A DNA stretch of 64,000 bases, taken from Kribbella pittospori (lineage in GTDB: Bacteria > Actinomycetota > Actinomycetes > Propionibacteriales > Kribbellaceae). This document shows positions 29,387 to 38,201 of this stretch, piece after piece. The notes under the pieces were generated by a model that saw nothing but the letters and a program-made list of their open reading frames with translations, did not search any database and was not told the DNA's origin. Each line of letters begins with the position of its first letter. Position 1 is the stretch's first letter. Made by a program: the position numbers and the translations under genes. Where the stretch lies: the NCBI RefSeq assembly GCF_004331465.1, contig NZ_SJKB01000002.1, positions 62,001 through 126,000 on the forward strand, written 5' to 3'.

Positions 29387-30205
29387 TCACAGTTGAGTCG
29401 GGCGGGCTTGGAGGAAGGTCCAGTGGTGGCCTTCTGGGTCTTCGGCGTCGTAGGAGCGGTAGCCGTGGTGGTGGATGTCGGAGAGGATTTTGGCGCCGTT
29501 GGATTGGGCTTGGGCGAAGTGCGCGTCGAGGTCGTCGACGTACACCCAGACGTTGTGGTCGGCTGACGGTGCGGCCTGGTCGGTGCGTTTGAAGAGGAGT
29601 ACTGCGGCCGAGCCGACGTGGAGTTCGATCCAGGACGGGTCCTCGCCCTCGGCGGGGATCGTGTCCCAGGAGTTGAGGCCGAAGACGGTGTGCAGCCAAC
29701 GGGCCGCGGCGGCGGGATCCTCGTAGTACAAGCCGATTGCGAGGCGGTCGAGCTCACGCGGGGTGGGCGGCGCGGTGTCGCGGCGGGCGACCCAGGCGGG
29801 GATCCAGCGGATCACGTTCGGCCAGAAGTAGAAGGCCTTGTCGCCACCCTCGACCAACGATTGGACGACGGTGACGCGGGTGCCGCCGTCGATCGCGTCG
29901 AAGCTGACCTTGGTCTCGGTGTCGTCGACGGAACTGCGGTATGCGAGCAGCTCACCCGGCTCCCAGACGGTGATGGTGCCGAGCTCGAGCGCGTCCTCCG
30001 GCTCGGTTCGGTAGACCTCCAGAATGCGGCCGCCTACGCCCGGCTCCAGCCGCATCGCGATCACCCGCCCGGATTCCCAGAAGTTGATCGGGCTCCGCAA
30101 CCACCACAGATCGATCTCCTCGGTGAACACCCGGAACGCGGTCGCCGGATCAACCGCCACCTCAACCGAAGCCGTCGCCGACGGCTTCACAGACTCCTGC
30201 GTCAC
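29387..30205 (-). CDS. SRPBCC (AHSA1-like)-VOC fusion protein, copy 1
   Basis: 272 aa. Residues 1-140: START-like SRPBCC domain (VAVDPATAFRVFTEEIDLWW... GTRVTVVQSLVEGG) of the AHSA1 type. Residues 150-272: a glyoxalase/bleomycin-resistance (VOC) domain (RWLHTVFGLNSWD... VWVYVDDLDAHFAQA). GTG start at 30205 with AAGGAG 6 bases upstream. Tandem paralogue of the next gene, 10 bp apart, same ArsR-led operon. Ligand unknown; both folds are small-molecule pockets, so detoxification or sequestration is plausible. Confidence 0.88.
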   Translation of the reverse strand: MTQESVKPSATASVEVAVDPATAFRVFTEEIDLWWLRSPINFWESGRVIAMRLEPGVGGRILEVYRTEPEDALELGTITVWEPGELLAYRSSVDDTETKVSFDAIDGGTRVTVVQSLVEGGDKAFYFWPNVIRWIPAWVARRDTAPPTPRELDRLAIGLYYEDPAAAARWLHTVFGLNSWDTIPAEGEDPSWIELHVGSAAVLLFKRTDQAAPSADHNVWVYVDDLDAHFAQAQSNGAKILSDIHHHGYRSYDAEDPEGHHWTFLQARPTQL

Positions 30206-30215
30206 GATGACTCCT

Positions 30216-31016
30216 TCACTGCTGGGTCGGGCGGGCCTGCAGGAAGGTCCAGCGGTGGCCTTCGAGGTCCTCGGCGTCGTACGAGCGGTAGCCGTACTGC
30301 TGGATCTCGGACAGGATCTTGGCGCCGTTCGACTGGGCCTGGGCGAAGTGCGCGTCGAGGTCGTCGACGTACACCCAGACGGCATGGTCGGCTGCCGGCG
30401 CGGCAGACTCGGTGCGCTTGCAGAGGAGGATCGCGGCGGAGCCGACGTGCAGTTCGATCCAGGACGGCTGCTGTCCCTCGGCCGGGATCTTGTCCCACGA
30501 GTCGAGGCCGAAGACAGTGTGCAGCCAGCGCGCCGCCGCGGCCGGATCCTCGTAGTACAAGGCGATCGCGAGCCGGTCGAGCTCACGCGGCGTACGCGGA
30601 GCCGAGTCACGGCGGGCGATCCAGGCGGGCAGCCAGTGCAGTACGTTCGGCCAGACGAATGCCGTGTCGGCGCCGTCCTTGAGCAACGCCTGTACGACGG
30701 TCACGCGGGTGCCGCCGTCGATCGGGTCGAAGCGAACCCGGGTCTCGACGTCCTCGGCCGGATTGCGATAGGCGAACGCCGTACCCGGCTCCCACTCCGT
30801 GATCCGGCCGGATTCGAGGACGTCGTCGGTGCCGTAGACCTCGAGGAACCGTCCACCGACACCCGGCTCGATCCGCAACTCGAGCAGCCGGGCGGAGTCC
30901 ATGAAGTTGATCGGCCCGCGCACCCACCACAGATCGATCTCTTCGGTGAACACGCGGAAGGCGGTGGCCGGGTCGACGGTCACCTCGACCGACGTGGTGG
31001 CGGAGTGGTCGGTCAC
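30216..31016 (-). CDS. SRPBCC (AHSA1-like)-VOC fusion protein, copy 2
   Basis: 266 aa, same two-domain layout as copy 1, with near-identical stretches (RRDSAPRTPRELDRLAIALY, YYEDPAAAARWLHTVFGL, NGAKILSEI). The GTG start overlaps the ArsR gene stop by 4 bp (GTGA), so regulator and fusion are coupled. The two copies probably arose by local duplication followed by divergence in the SRPBCC half. Metal ligands of a VOC enzyme cannot be assigned with confidence. Confidence 0.88.
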   Translation of the reverse strand: MTDHSATTSVEVTVDPATAFRVFTEEIDLWWVRGPINFMDSARLLELRIEPGVGGRFLEVYGTDDVLESGRITEWEPGTAFAYRNPAEDVETRVRFDPIDGGTRVTVVQALLKDGADTAFVWPNVLHWLPAWIARRDSAPRTPRELDRLAIALYYEDPAAAARWLHTVFGLDSWDKIPAEGQQPSWIELHVGSAAILLCKRTESAAPAADHAVWVYVDDLDAHFAQAQSNGAKILSEIQQYGYRSYDAEDLEGHRWTFLQARPTQQ

Positions 31017-31348
31017 GATGACTCCTTCTGCTCGACGTGCCGTTTGAACGAGCTGAGTTGGTCGCGCCAGTGCGCTTGGACCTGGTCGAGCCAGGCCTGT
31101 ACGGCGACCACGGGCTCCGGGTTGAGGCGGAAGATCCGGACGCGGGCGTCGTCGGGACCGCGTTCGTCGGCAACCAGGCCGGCCGCCAGCAGGATGCGCA
31201 GGTGCCGGCTCATCGCCGGCGACGACGAGCCGGTGGCCGTGGCGAGCTGCCCGGCCCTTTGTGGCCCGTCCCCCAGCAGCCGCACGACCTGCCGCCGGGT
31301 CGGATCGGCCAGCACCTCGAAGAACCGATCGACCTGATCTTCCACCAT
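31013..31348 (-). CDS. ArsR-family winged-helix repressor
   Basis: 111 aa, first gene of the SRPBCC-VOC operon. Winged helix covers residues 5-85 (RFFEVLADPTRRQVVRLLGDG ... MSRHLRILLAAGLVADERG). No CxC metal site: there is no cysteine in the protein, so a metal effector of the classic ArsR type is unlikely. ArsR-AHSA1 pairing is common in actinobacteria, where the repressor controls its neighbour. Confidence 0.9.
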   Translation of the reverse strand: MVEDQVDRFFEVLADPTRRQVVRLLGDGPQRAGQLATATGSSSPAMSRHLRILLAAGLVADERGPDDARVRIFRLNPEPVVAVQAWLDQVQAHWRDQLSSFKRHVEQKESS

Positions 31349-31455
31349 GCCGCAATAGTTCTACTTCTCGTTAACTATTGTCAACCGCTGGAAGGACTGC
31401 CAGGCCCCGCGATCGAGGGCAAACGTGCACGAGGACAGGTAGTACCGACGCAGAC

Positions 31456-31525
31456 GTAGTGCACCTGAGCGCTGTCTGTGCTCCGTGTACGGCGTATCGC
31501 AGGTGCACTACCTGTCCAGATGCAC
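31456..31525 (+). repeat. Palindromic repeat module X, copy A
   Basis: Contains the inverted pair GTAGTGCACCT (31456-31466) and AGGTGCACTAC (31501-31511). The right part, GTACGGCGTATCGC (31487-31500) plus the next 25 bases, recurs at 62925-62963 with about 35 of 39 bases identical. A second left arm, GGACAGGTAGT (31433-31443), can compete for ACTACCTGTCC (31508-31518). Confidence 0.7.
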
Positions 31526-31594
31526 GTGTCACCTGAGAACGAGCCAGCTGCCCGGACGCCGGTGGGACCGGTGGGTTGAGGTGGTCACTCGACC

Positions 31595-31664
31595 GGATAA
31601 CCCCTCGAGTTGTGGGTTCTCCCCTCGCGCAGAAGCGGAGAACCCACAACACCAGGGGTTATCC
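31595..31664 (+). repeat. Palindromic repeat module Y, copy A
   Basis: 70-bp two-step palindrome: GGATAACCCCT/AGGGGTTATCC (11 bp outer) and TTGTGGGTTCTC/GAGAACCCACAA (12 bp inner) separated by mismatched CGAG/CACC, with a 16-base loop. The inner arms and loop are shared with the copy at 62737-62806. Confidence 0.8.
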
Positions 31665-31821
31665 CCTCGAATGATGGTCGGACGGGCGGGCTGGCGCGGG
31701 CTGTGGGGGTGGGGCGGGTGAGCTTGCGATGGGTGCCGCAGAGGCGGGGGCGCGGAGGGGTGCGGCTGTGGTGTGGCGAGTGAGCTGGCGAGGGGTTTGC
31801 TGGTTGGGGTGTGCGGGTGGG

Positions 31822-32757
31822 TTAGGTGGTGGTGCGTACTGGGGCTAGGTGGCAGGCGACTTGGGCCGTGGTGGTGGCGGGGAGGATTTGGAGGGGGGTG
31901 CTGTGGCAGGCGGGGGTGAGGGCCAGCTGGCAGCGGGGGTGGAAGCGGCAGCCGGTGGGGATTCGGGTCGGGTCGGGAGGTTCGCCGGTGAGGACGATGC
32001 GTTCGGGGGACTCGGGAAGGACTGACAGGAGGGCCTGGGTGTACGGGTGTTGGGGGTTGGTCAGGACGTCTTCGGTGGGGCCGGACTCGACGATGCGGCC
32101 GAGGTACATGACGGCGACCCGGTCTGCGATGTTCCAGGCGAGACCCAGGTCGTGCGTGACCACGAGCGCGGCAAGGCCAAGGTCGTCCCGGAGCCGGAGC
32201 AGCAGCGACAGGATCTCGCCCCGCACGGATGCGTCCAGCGACGCGACCGGCTCGTCGGCGATCAGCACCTTGGGACTCAACGCCAATGCACCAGCGATCA
32301 CCACGCGCTGCCGCTGACCGCCCGACAGTTCGTGCGGATAGCGCAGGAAGAACCGCTCCGGCGGCCGCAAGCCCGCGCGCGACAACGCGTCCGCGACGAC
32401 CTTCTCCTCGTCCGGCAGCCCGTGGATCCGCGGCCCCTCGGCGACCGCCTCGTACACGGTCTGCCGCGGATTCAGCGACCCCATCGGATCCTGCAACACC
32501 AACTGCACCTGCCGCCGGAACGCCCGCAGCCGACGGCCCGTGTAGCTCAACGGCGTCCCGTCGTACGAGACCTGGCCGGACGTCGGCCGTTCAAGACCGA
32601 GCAAGGTACGGGCGAGTGTCGTTTTGCCGCACCCGGATTCGCCCACCAGCGCGACGATCTCCCCCGGCGCGACGGTCAGGTTCACACCGTCAACGGCCCG
32701 AGCCTGCCGACCACCGCGGCCACCGAACGAAACCTTCACCTCAGTTGCCTCTAGCAA
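31822..32757 (-). CDS. Oligopeptide-type ABC transporter ATPase (OppF/DppF-like)
   Basis: 311-aa cytoplasmic ATPase. Walker A GESGCGKT (39-46), signature LSGGQRQR, Walker B LIADEP, switch His in VTHDLGLA, and the C-terminal OppF Cys-containing tail (GCRFHPRC...), which can hold an iron-sulfur cluster in relatives. I choose the TTG at 32757 (GGAGG 4 bases upstream, overlapping oppD by 17 bp); a GTG at 32739 is an alternative. Last gene of the five-gene importer. Confidence 0.9.
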   Translation of the reverse strand: MLEATEVKVSFGGRGGRQARAVDGVNLTVAPGEIVALVGESGCGKTTLARTLLGLERPTSGQVSYDGTPLSYTGRRLRAFRRQVQLVLQDPMGSLNPRQTVYEAVAEGPRIHGLPDEEKVVADALSRAGLRPPERFFLRYPHELSGGQRQRVVIAGALALSPKVLIADEPVASLDASVRGEILSLLLRLRDDLGLAALVVTHDLGLAWNIADRVAVMYLGRIVESGPTEDVLTNPQHPYTQALLSVLPESPERIVLTGEPPDPTRIPTGCRFHPRCQLALTPACHSTPLQILPATTTAQVACHLAPVRTTT

Positions 32758-33709
32758 GATCCCTCCCCACGAGCAGACAGGCAGCCGCCCGCCCCGGACC
32801 GGCCGGACGCAGGTCGACGGTTGTCGTCGAGCAGTCCGGCAGAGCCGCCGGACACCGCGGATGGAACGCACACCCACCGGGCAACTGCTGCGGATCCGGT
32901 GGATCGCCGGCCAGCCCGCGCGGCGCGAGCCGCGATGCCGGATCGCCAACCGTCGGGAACGCCGCCGCCAGCGCCTGGCTGTACGGATGCCGGAAGTCCC
33001 CCGATGACGGACCCTGCTCGACCAGCCGACCGGCGTACATGATCGCCAGCCGGTCGCACACATCAGCCAGCACGGACAGGTCATGCGAGATCATCAGCAG
33101 CGAGATGTCGTGCTCGGCGATCAACTTCCGGATCAACGTCAGCACCTGCGCCTGCACCATCAGATCAAGCGCGGTCGTCGGTTCGTCCGCGATGATCAGC
33201 CGCGGCGAACAGGCCAACGCCATCGCGATCATCACTCGTTGCCGTTGGCCACCACTCAGCTCATGCGGATAGCTCCGAGCCCGCCACGTCGGCAACCCGA
33301 CCTGCTCCAGCAACTCCCGCACCCGCACCGAAGCCTCAGCAGGCGTCGACAACTTGTGCACGAGCAAGGGCTCGGCGATCTGGTCACCGATCCGCTGCAC
33401 CGGGTTCAGCCCATGCTGCGCACCCTGGAACACGATCGACGCCTCCGACCAGCGAACCGCCCGCAGCCGCCCCCACTTCATCGCCAGCACGTCCTCGCCG
33501 TGCAGCAGGATCCGCCCGTCGACCCGCGCCGACCGCGGCAGCAACCGCAGCAACGCCATCGCCACCGACGACTTGCCGGATCCCGACTCACCCGCCAGCC
33601 CGACAGCCTCCCCCGCTTCCAACGACAACGACACTCCGCGTACGGCGGGAACGTCGCCGGACGCAATGCGATACGTGACGGACACCTCGTCCAACTCGAG
33701 CAGACTCAT
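32741..33709 (-). CDS. Oligopeptide-type ABC transporter ATPase (OppD/DppD-like)
   Basis: 322 aa. Walker A GESGSGKS (40-47), Q-loop FQGAQHGLNPVQ, signature LSGGQRQR, Walker B LIIADEP, switch MISHDLS, and the C-terminal cysteine tail GGCAFHPRCPAALPDC. The ATG overlaps the permease stop by one base (TGATG). Pairs with the OppF-like ATPase to power the importer. Confidence 0.92.
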   Translation of the reverse strand: MSLLELDEVSVTYRIASGDVPAVRGVSLSLEAGEAVGLAGESGSGKSSVAMALLRLLPRSARVDGRILLHGEDVLAMKWGRLRAVRWSEASIVFQGAQHGLNPVQRIGDQIAEPLLVHKLSTPAEASVRVRELLEQVGLPTWRARSYPHELSGGQRQRVMIAMALACSPRLIIADEPTTALDLMVQAQVLTLIRKLIAEHDISLLMISHDLSVLADVCDRLAIMYAGRLVEQGPSSGDFRHPYSQALAAAFPTVGDPASRLAPRGLAGDPPDPQQLPGGCAFHPRCPAALPDCSTTTVDLRPAGPGRAAACLLVGRDLARGN

Positions 33710-34593
33710 CACGCCGCCCTCGTCCGCAACCGGGGATTGAGCACGGACTCCAAAGCCCTTCCACACAAGGTGAATGCCATCACCACGAGCACGATGCAGA
33801 GACCCGGCAACAAGATGTACCACCACGCGCCCGCAGTCGCCGCACCCCAGTCGTACGAACCACGCAACATCGTCCCCCACGAGGTCTTGTTCGCACTGAC
33901 GCCGAGGAACGCCAGCGTCGACTCGGTCACGATCGCGCTCGCCACCTCCAGCGTCGTACTTGCCAGCAGCAACGGTGCGACGTTCGGGAACACATGCCGG
34001 GTGGTGATGTGCCAGTGCCCGGCGCCGAGGGCAAGCGACCGTTCGATGTACGGGCGCGCCTCTACCGCCAGTGTCTGCGCCCGGATCAGCCGGGCCGTCG
34101 ACGGCCACGAAGTCACGCCGATCGCGACGATGATCGTCGCCGTACTGCCACCGAGGATCGCGGCCAGCACCAGCGCGGTGACCAGCGACGGCAGCACCAG
34201 GAACCAGTCGGTGATGCGCAGGATGATCGCTCCGACCCAGCCCCGGAAGTGCCCGGCCGCGATACCGAACGTCGTACCGATCACCATGCTGAGCAACGCG
34301 GCCAGGAACCCGATCAGCAACGAGGTCCGCGATCCCCACCAGATCATCAGCAGCACGGACCGCCCGGACTCGTCCGTGCCCAGCGGGTCGTGGATGCTCG
34401 GCGGCGCCATCTTCTCGCGGGTCCCGCTCACCACGTTCGTCACGCCGGCATCGATGAACAGCGGCGCGATCAGTGCGAGCACCACCGCGACCAACAGGAT
34501 GGCGAGCCCCACCATCCCGGCCCTGTGCGCACGGAACTCCGACCCGAACCGTCGCAACGCCCGCTGCCGCCGGACCCACATCACGCCACTCAT
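33709..34593 (-). CDS. Oligopeptide-type ABC transporter permease (OppC/DppC-like)
   Basis: 294-aa inner-membrane permease with the N-terminal OppC helix (GMVGLAILLVAVVLALIAPLF), the HDPLGTDESGRSVL motif and the cytoplasmic EAA loop (ERSLALGAGHWHITTRHVFPN). About six helices. Overlaps the OppB gene by 4 bp and oppD by one base. Confidence 0.93.
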   Translation of the reverse strand: MSGVMWVRRQRALRRFGSEFRAHRAGMVGLAILLVAVVLALIAPLFIDAGVTNVVSGTREKMAPPSIHDPLGTDESGRSVLLMIWWGSRTSLLIGFLAALLSMVIGTTFGIAAGHFRGWVGAIILRITDWFLVLPSLVTALVLAAILGGSTATIIVAIGVTSWPSTARLIRAQTLAVEARPYIERSLALGAGHWHITTRHVFPNVAPLLLASTTLEVASAIVTESTLAFLGVSANKTSWGTMLRGSYDWGAATAGAWWYILLPGLCIVLVVMAFTLCGRALESVLNPRLRTRAA

Positions 34594-35621
34594 GCCGACC
34601 TCACCCTCGGGTCAAGGACGTGGTACACCACGTCGGCCAGCGTGTTCATCACGATCACCGACACCGTGATCAGCAGGAACGTGCCCTGCATCAGCGTGAA
34701 GTCCGGCACCCGGATCGCGTCGTAGAACAACTGCCCGAGCCCCGGCCAGCTGAAGATCGCCTCGACCGTCACCGCACCTCCGACCACGAACCCGATCCGC
34801 ATGAACACCAGCGTCACCGTCGGCAGCAACGCGTTCGGTACGGCGTGCCTCCGCCGGATGTCGTCGTCGCGCAACCCCTTCGCGCGCGCCGTGGTGATGT
34901 AGTCCTGCCCGACCTCGTCCAGCACCGACGACCGCATCACCAGCAGGTACTGCGCGTACACGACCGCGACCATGGTCAGGCACGGCAGCACCATGTGCTG
35001 CGCGACGTCGAGGACGTACCCGAACCCGTCCGGCGCGTCCACGCTGGAGATACCGCGGGTCGGGAAGACGCCCGGGATCGGCCCGATGCCCGCAGCGAAC
35101 ACCATCAGCAGCAGGAGCCCGAGCCAGAACGTCGGCACCGACCACAGCACCAGCGAGATCGCGGTCGAGAACTTGTCGAACCGGCTGCCCGGCTTCCACC
35201 CGGCCCGCGCGCCCTGCCAGATCCCGAGGCTGACCGCCATCACCAGCGCGGTCCCGGTCAGCAGCAGTGTCGAGCCGATCCGCTCCCCGATCAGGTCGAT
35301 CACCGGCCGCTTGTACTCGTACGAGGTCCCGAGGTCGAACTGCAGCGTCTGCTTGACGAAATGCACGAACTGCTCGGGGATCGACTTGTCCAGACCGAGC
35401 CGGGCCCGTTCCAGATCGAGTTGTTCGGGCGTCATGTTGCGGCCCTGGGCGAGCGCCCGCACCGGATCGCCGGGCAGCAACCGGAACAGGAAGAACGTCG
35501 CAACGATCACCATCGCGATGCTGAGCAGGGCCCCGCCCGCCTTGGCCGCTGCGTACCGCAGCAGACCGTAGCGGGTCGGGCTCTCCTCCAGAGCCTCGAC
35601 GGCGGGCTGGCTGACCGTCAT
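34590..35621 (-). CDS. Oligopeptide-type ABC transporter permease (OppB/DppB-like)
   Basis: 343-aa permease. N-terminal helix followed by the FRLLPGDPVRAL signature, the long periplasmic loop, five more helices and the EAA loop (DYITTARAKGLRDDDIRRRHAVPNALLP). Partner of the OppC-like subunit. Start overlaps the stop of the binding-protein gene by 4 bp. Confidence 0.93.
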   Translation of the reverse strand: MTVSQPAVEALEESPTRYGLLRYAAAKAGGALLSIAMVIVATFFLFRLLPGDPVRALAQGRNMTPEQLDLERARLGLDKSIPEQFVHFVKQTLQFDLGTSYEYKRPVIDLIGERIGSTLLLTGTALVMAVSLGIWQGARAGWKPGSRFDKFSTAISLVLWSVPTFWLGLLLLMVFAAGIGPIPGVFPTRGISSVDAPDGFGYVLDVAQHMVLPCLTMVAVVYAQYLLVMRSSVLDEVGQDYITTARAKGLRDDDIRRRHAVPNALLPTVTLVFMRIGFVVGGAVTVEAIFSWPGLGQLFYDAIRVPDFTLMQGTFLLITVSVIVMNTLADVVYHVLDPRVRSA

Positions 35622-37414
35622 TCGCGCTCGTCGGCGACGTCCTGGCGGCGGCGCATCATCACGAAGGCGCCCAGGGCAACCACCACGGCACCACCCGCGA
35701 CACCACCGATGATGCCGGCCAGCTCTCCGCCGCTGATCCCGTCCTCACCACCGTCGGCCGTGACCGTGTCGACCGTGTAGAACGGCCAGTAGCCGCTGCC
35801 TCCGTACAGCAGGCCGTTGTCCTCCGGGATCGGCGTGATGCCGGCGATCCGGTCCTTGCGGTAGCCCTCGAGGTCGTTCGGGTAGTAGAGCGCGATCACC
35901 GGAGCGTCGGTGTAGAGCCGCTCCTCCATCTTCTTGATGATCGCGGCCCGCTTCGGCCGGTCGAGCTCCTTCTGCTGCTGCAGGTACAGGTCCTCGTACT
36001 GCGGGTCGCAGTAGAACGACTCGGTCCCGCCACCCTGACCGGACGCGGTCGGACGCCGGCTGCACAGGTGCGTGCCGAGCACCTCCTCCGGGTCCGGGTT
36101 GACCGACCAGCCGCTGATCGCGATGTCGAACAGCGCGGTGACGCCGGTCTCCTCGGTGAACTTGGTGGAGTCGAGCCGCTTGGTGCTCAGGCCGATGCCG
36201 ATCTCCTTGAACCAGCCGGTCAGGTACTCGGCCAGCTTGTCCTCGATCGGGGTGTCGGTGTGGATGCTGAACCGGAACTGCAGCTTGCGCGACCCGTCCG
36301 GCATCGTCCGGATGCCGTCCGGCCCCTTCTTGTAACCCGCGTCGTCGAGGATCTTGTTGGCCTTGGCAACGTCGTACGTCACCTTCTCGTCGCCACTGGC
36401 CTCCCAGAAGAAGTCCTTGTACAGCGGCGGGATGATCGAGCCGTCGGCCGGCTTGGCCAGCCCGTTCTGCACCTCGTCGACCAGCTTCTGCTTGTCGATC
36501 GCGTAGTGCAACGCGGTCCGCACCCGGACGTCCTTCAGGGCCGGGTGCCCGTCACCGATCGGCTTGTTGTCGGTGGTGGTCGCGCCGTGGTTGATCTGCA
36601 GGTACGACGCCCGCCGGCCCTGGGTGTTCCACTGGACGATGTTGGCGTCGCCCTTGAGCGCCTCGAAGTCCGGCGGGTTCAGCCGGCCGATCAGGTCGAT
36701 GTCGCCCTTCTTCAGACCGACGATCGCGGCGGCCGGGTTGTCGTAGAAGATCACCTGCAGTTCGTCGATCTTCGGACGCCCGCGCCAGTAGTCCGGGTTC
36801 GCCTCGAGCCGGACGAACTGGTCCTTCTTGTACTCCACCGCCTTGTACGGACCACTGCCGACGGTCGGGAACTCGTCGGCCTCGTACTTCGAGATGTCCT
36901 TGACCTTCTCCCAGATGTGCTTGGGCATGATCGGGACCGGGTTGTCCAGCATCGACGCCTGCGGGGTCTTCAGCTTGATCGTCAACTCCTGGCCGTTCGC
37001 GGTCACGCTCGCGAAGTTGGCCACCGCCGGGCCGTTGCCGAACTTGGCGGCGTCGTCGGTGATCATCTTGTTGAACGTCCAGGCCGCGTCGTCGGCGGTG
37101 ATCGGCTGCCCGTCGGACCACTTCGCCTGCCGGATCGTGAAGGTCCAGGTCAACCCGTCCGGCGACGTCTTCCAGGACTCGGCCAGATCCGGGCTGGGCT
37201 GCAGCGTCTTCGAGTCCGGCACGGTCAGGAAGCCGTACATCAACCGCTGGATGGCCCCGGTCACCAGCCGGACGGCCAGGAACGGGTTCATCGAGTCGAC
37301 CGACTGGGTGACCCCGACCTTCACGACCTTCTTGGCCGGCTCGGCGGCCTGCGCCGTACCGGGAGACACCACCAGCAGACCCAGCGCCGCGATCGCCGCG
37401 AACAGCTTCCTCAT
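35618..37414 (-). CDS. Family 5 extracellular solute-binding protein with C-terminal membrane anchor
   Basis: 598-aa binding protein of the oligopeptide-type importer. A Sec signal peptide (residues 1-23, ending GTAQA) lacks a lipobox cysteine; instead the C terminus carries a Gly/Ala-rich helix (AGIIGGVAGGAVVVALGAFV) followed by MMRRRQD, predicted to anchor the protein with its C terminus in the cytoplasm. The SBP_bac_5 core is typical (LQPSPDLAESWKTSPDGLTW). Start set at 37414, where the signal peptide begins; an upstream ATG at 37537 adds non-conserved residues. First gene of the importer operon. Confidence 0.92.
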   Translation of the reverse strand: MRKLFAAIAALGLLVVSPGTAQAAEPAKKVVKVGVTQSVDSMNPFLAVRLVTGAIQRLMYGFLTVPDSKTLQPSPDLAESWKTSPDGLTWTFTIRQAKWSDGQPITADDAAWTFNKMITDDAAKFGNGPAVANFASVTANGQELTIKLKTPQASMLDNPVPIMPKHIWEKVKDISKYEADEFPTVGSGPYKAVEYKKDQFVRLEANPDYWRGRPKIDELQVIFYDNPAAAIVGLKKGDIDLIGRLNPPDFEALKGDANIVQWNTQGRRASYLQINHGATTTDNKPIGDGHPALKDVRVRTALHYAIDKQKLVDEVQNGLAKPADGSIIPPLYKDFFWEASGDEKVTYDVAKANKILDDAGYKKGPDGIRTMPDGSRKLQFRFSIHTDTPIEDKLAEYLTGWFKEIGIGLSTKRLDSTKFTEETGVTALFDIAISGWSVNPDPEEVLGTHLCSRRPTASGQGGGTESFYCDPQYEDLYLQQQKELDRPKRAAIIKKMEERLYTDAPVIALYYPNDLEGYRKDRIAGITPIPEDNGLLYGGSGYWPFYTVDTVTADGGEDGISGGELAGIIGGVAGGAVVVALGAFVMMRRRQDVADERE

Positions 37415-37541
37415 CCGCCCCACCTTCCACCGTGCGTGTTGGTTTGGTGACGAAACCACACCAGCAAGCGCTCTCCTGTCAACGAGATGCGGAACTTTGT
37501 CACACAAGTGTTTCCAGAAGTCGTAATCATTTTCCACTTGA

Positions 37542-37557
37542 CTACACGGTCGTGTAG
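37542..37557. promoter_or_regulatory. Candidate TetR operator
   Basis: Perfect palindrome CTACACG-GT-CGTGTAG, 33 bp before the TetR-family start. A TTGACT (-35-like, 37538-37543) overlaps its left edge, so a bound dimer would block that promoter. Binding by the adjacent TetR protein is inferred from position and symmetry. Confidence 0.65.
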
Positions 37558-37590
37558 GAGTTTGCTCTTGTGTGTAGCGAGAGGAGCACC

Positions 37591-38199
37591 ATGGAACGTC
37601 CGATCGACGACCTGACCGCGCGAGCCCGGATCCGGGACGCGGCGATCCGCCTGTTCGGGGAGCGCGGCATCGAGGGCGCGAGCATCCGCGACATCGCGGC
37701 GGAGGCCGGCGTTTCGTCCGGCCTGGTGCGGCATCACTTCGGGTCGAAGGAGGCGCTGCGCGACGCCTGCGACGAGTACGCGAAGGAACGGATGCTGGAG
37801 GTCGGCGAGGAGCTCACCGATGCGGGTGGGGTCGCCGCCCTCGACCCGGCAACCCTGCATCCGCGGGTGTTCCCGCTCCAGCTCTACCTGGTCCGCTCGA
37901 TGATGGACGGCTCGGAGACCGCGGCCGCCCTGTTCCTCGGCGCCGTCGACAGCATCGAGGAGTGGACCACCAGCTACGGCATCCACCCCACCGACCGGCG
38001 GGCCTACGCGGCGGCGATGGCCGCGATCAAGCTGAGCGTCTTCGTCTTCCGCGACCAGGTCTCGAAGGCGCTGGGCGAGGACATCACCACACCGGCCGGG
38101 TACGCCCGGATCGGCCAGGGGCTGATGGAGGTCTTCACCATCCCCCTGATCACCGAAGAACAAGCCGAACAACTACGGAAGAGATCTGAGGAGAACTGA
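37591..38199 (+). CDS. TetR-family regulator of the ABC exporter
   Basis: 202 aa. N-terminal TetR helix-turn-helix ([20 protein letters not shown] ... [16 protein letters not shown]) and a C-terminal ligand-binding domain. ATG at 37591 has AGGAG 5 bases upstream; an earlier ATG at 37570 does not. The next gene starts 2 bp after the stop, so regulator, ATPase and permease form an operon controlled by the palindrome at 37542-37557. Confidence 0.93.
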   Translation: MERPIDDLTARARIRDAAIRLFGERGIEGASIRDIAAEAGVSSGLVRHHFGSKEALRDACDEYAKERMLEVGEELTDAGGVAALDPATLHPRVFPLQLYLVRSMMDGSETAAALFLGAVDSIEEWTTSYGIHPTDRRAYAAAMAAIKLSVFVFRDQVSKALGEDITTPAGYARIGQGLMEVFTIPLITEEQAEQLRKRSEEN

Positions 38200-38201
38200 T
38201 C

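Larger units (their letters stand above)
31349..31821. other. Intergenic region with palindromic repeats
   Basis: 473 bp between the ArsR gene and the 3' end of the oligopeptide ABC operon. No convincing gene. It carries the X-type repeat (31456-31525), a long palindrome (31595-31664) and, from about 31685, a strongly G-rich plus strand with several GGG runs (for example GGGGGTGGGGCGGG near 31705-31720), which could form G-quadruplex structure. Confidence 0.7.

Noticed and set aside
31485..31721. Small open frame in the repeat-bearing region
   Set aside because: It consists mostly of repeat arms, lacks a ribosome binding site and has no sensible composition.
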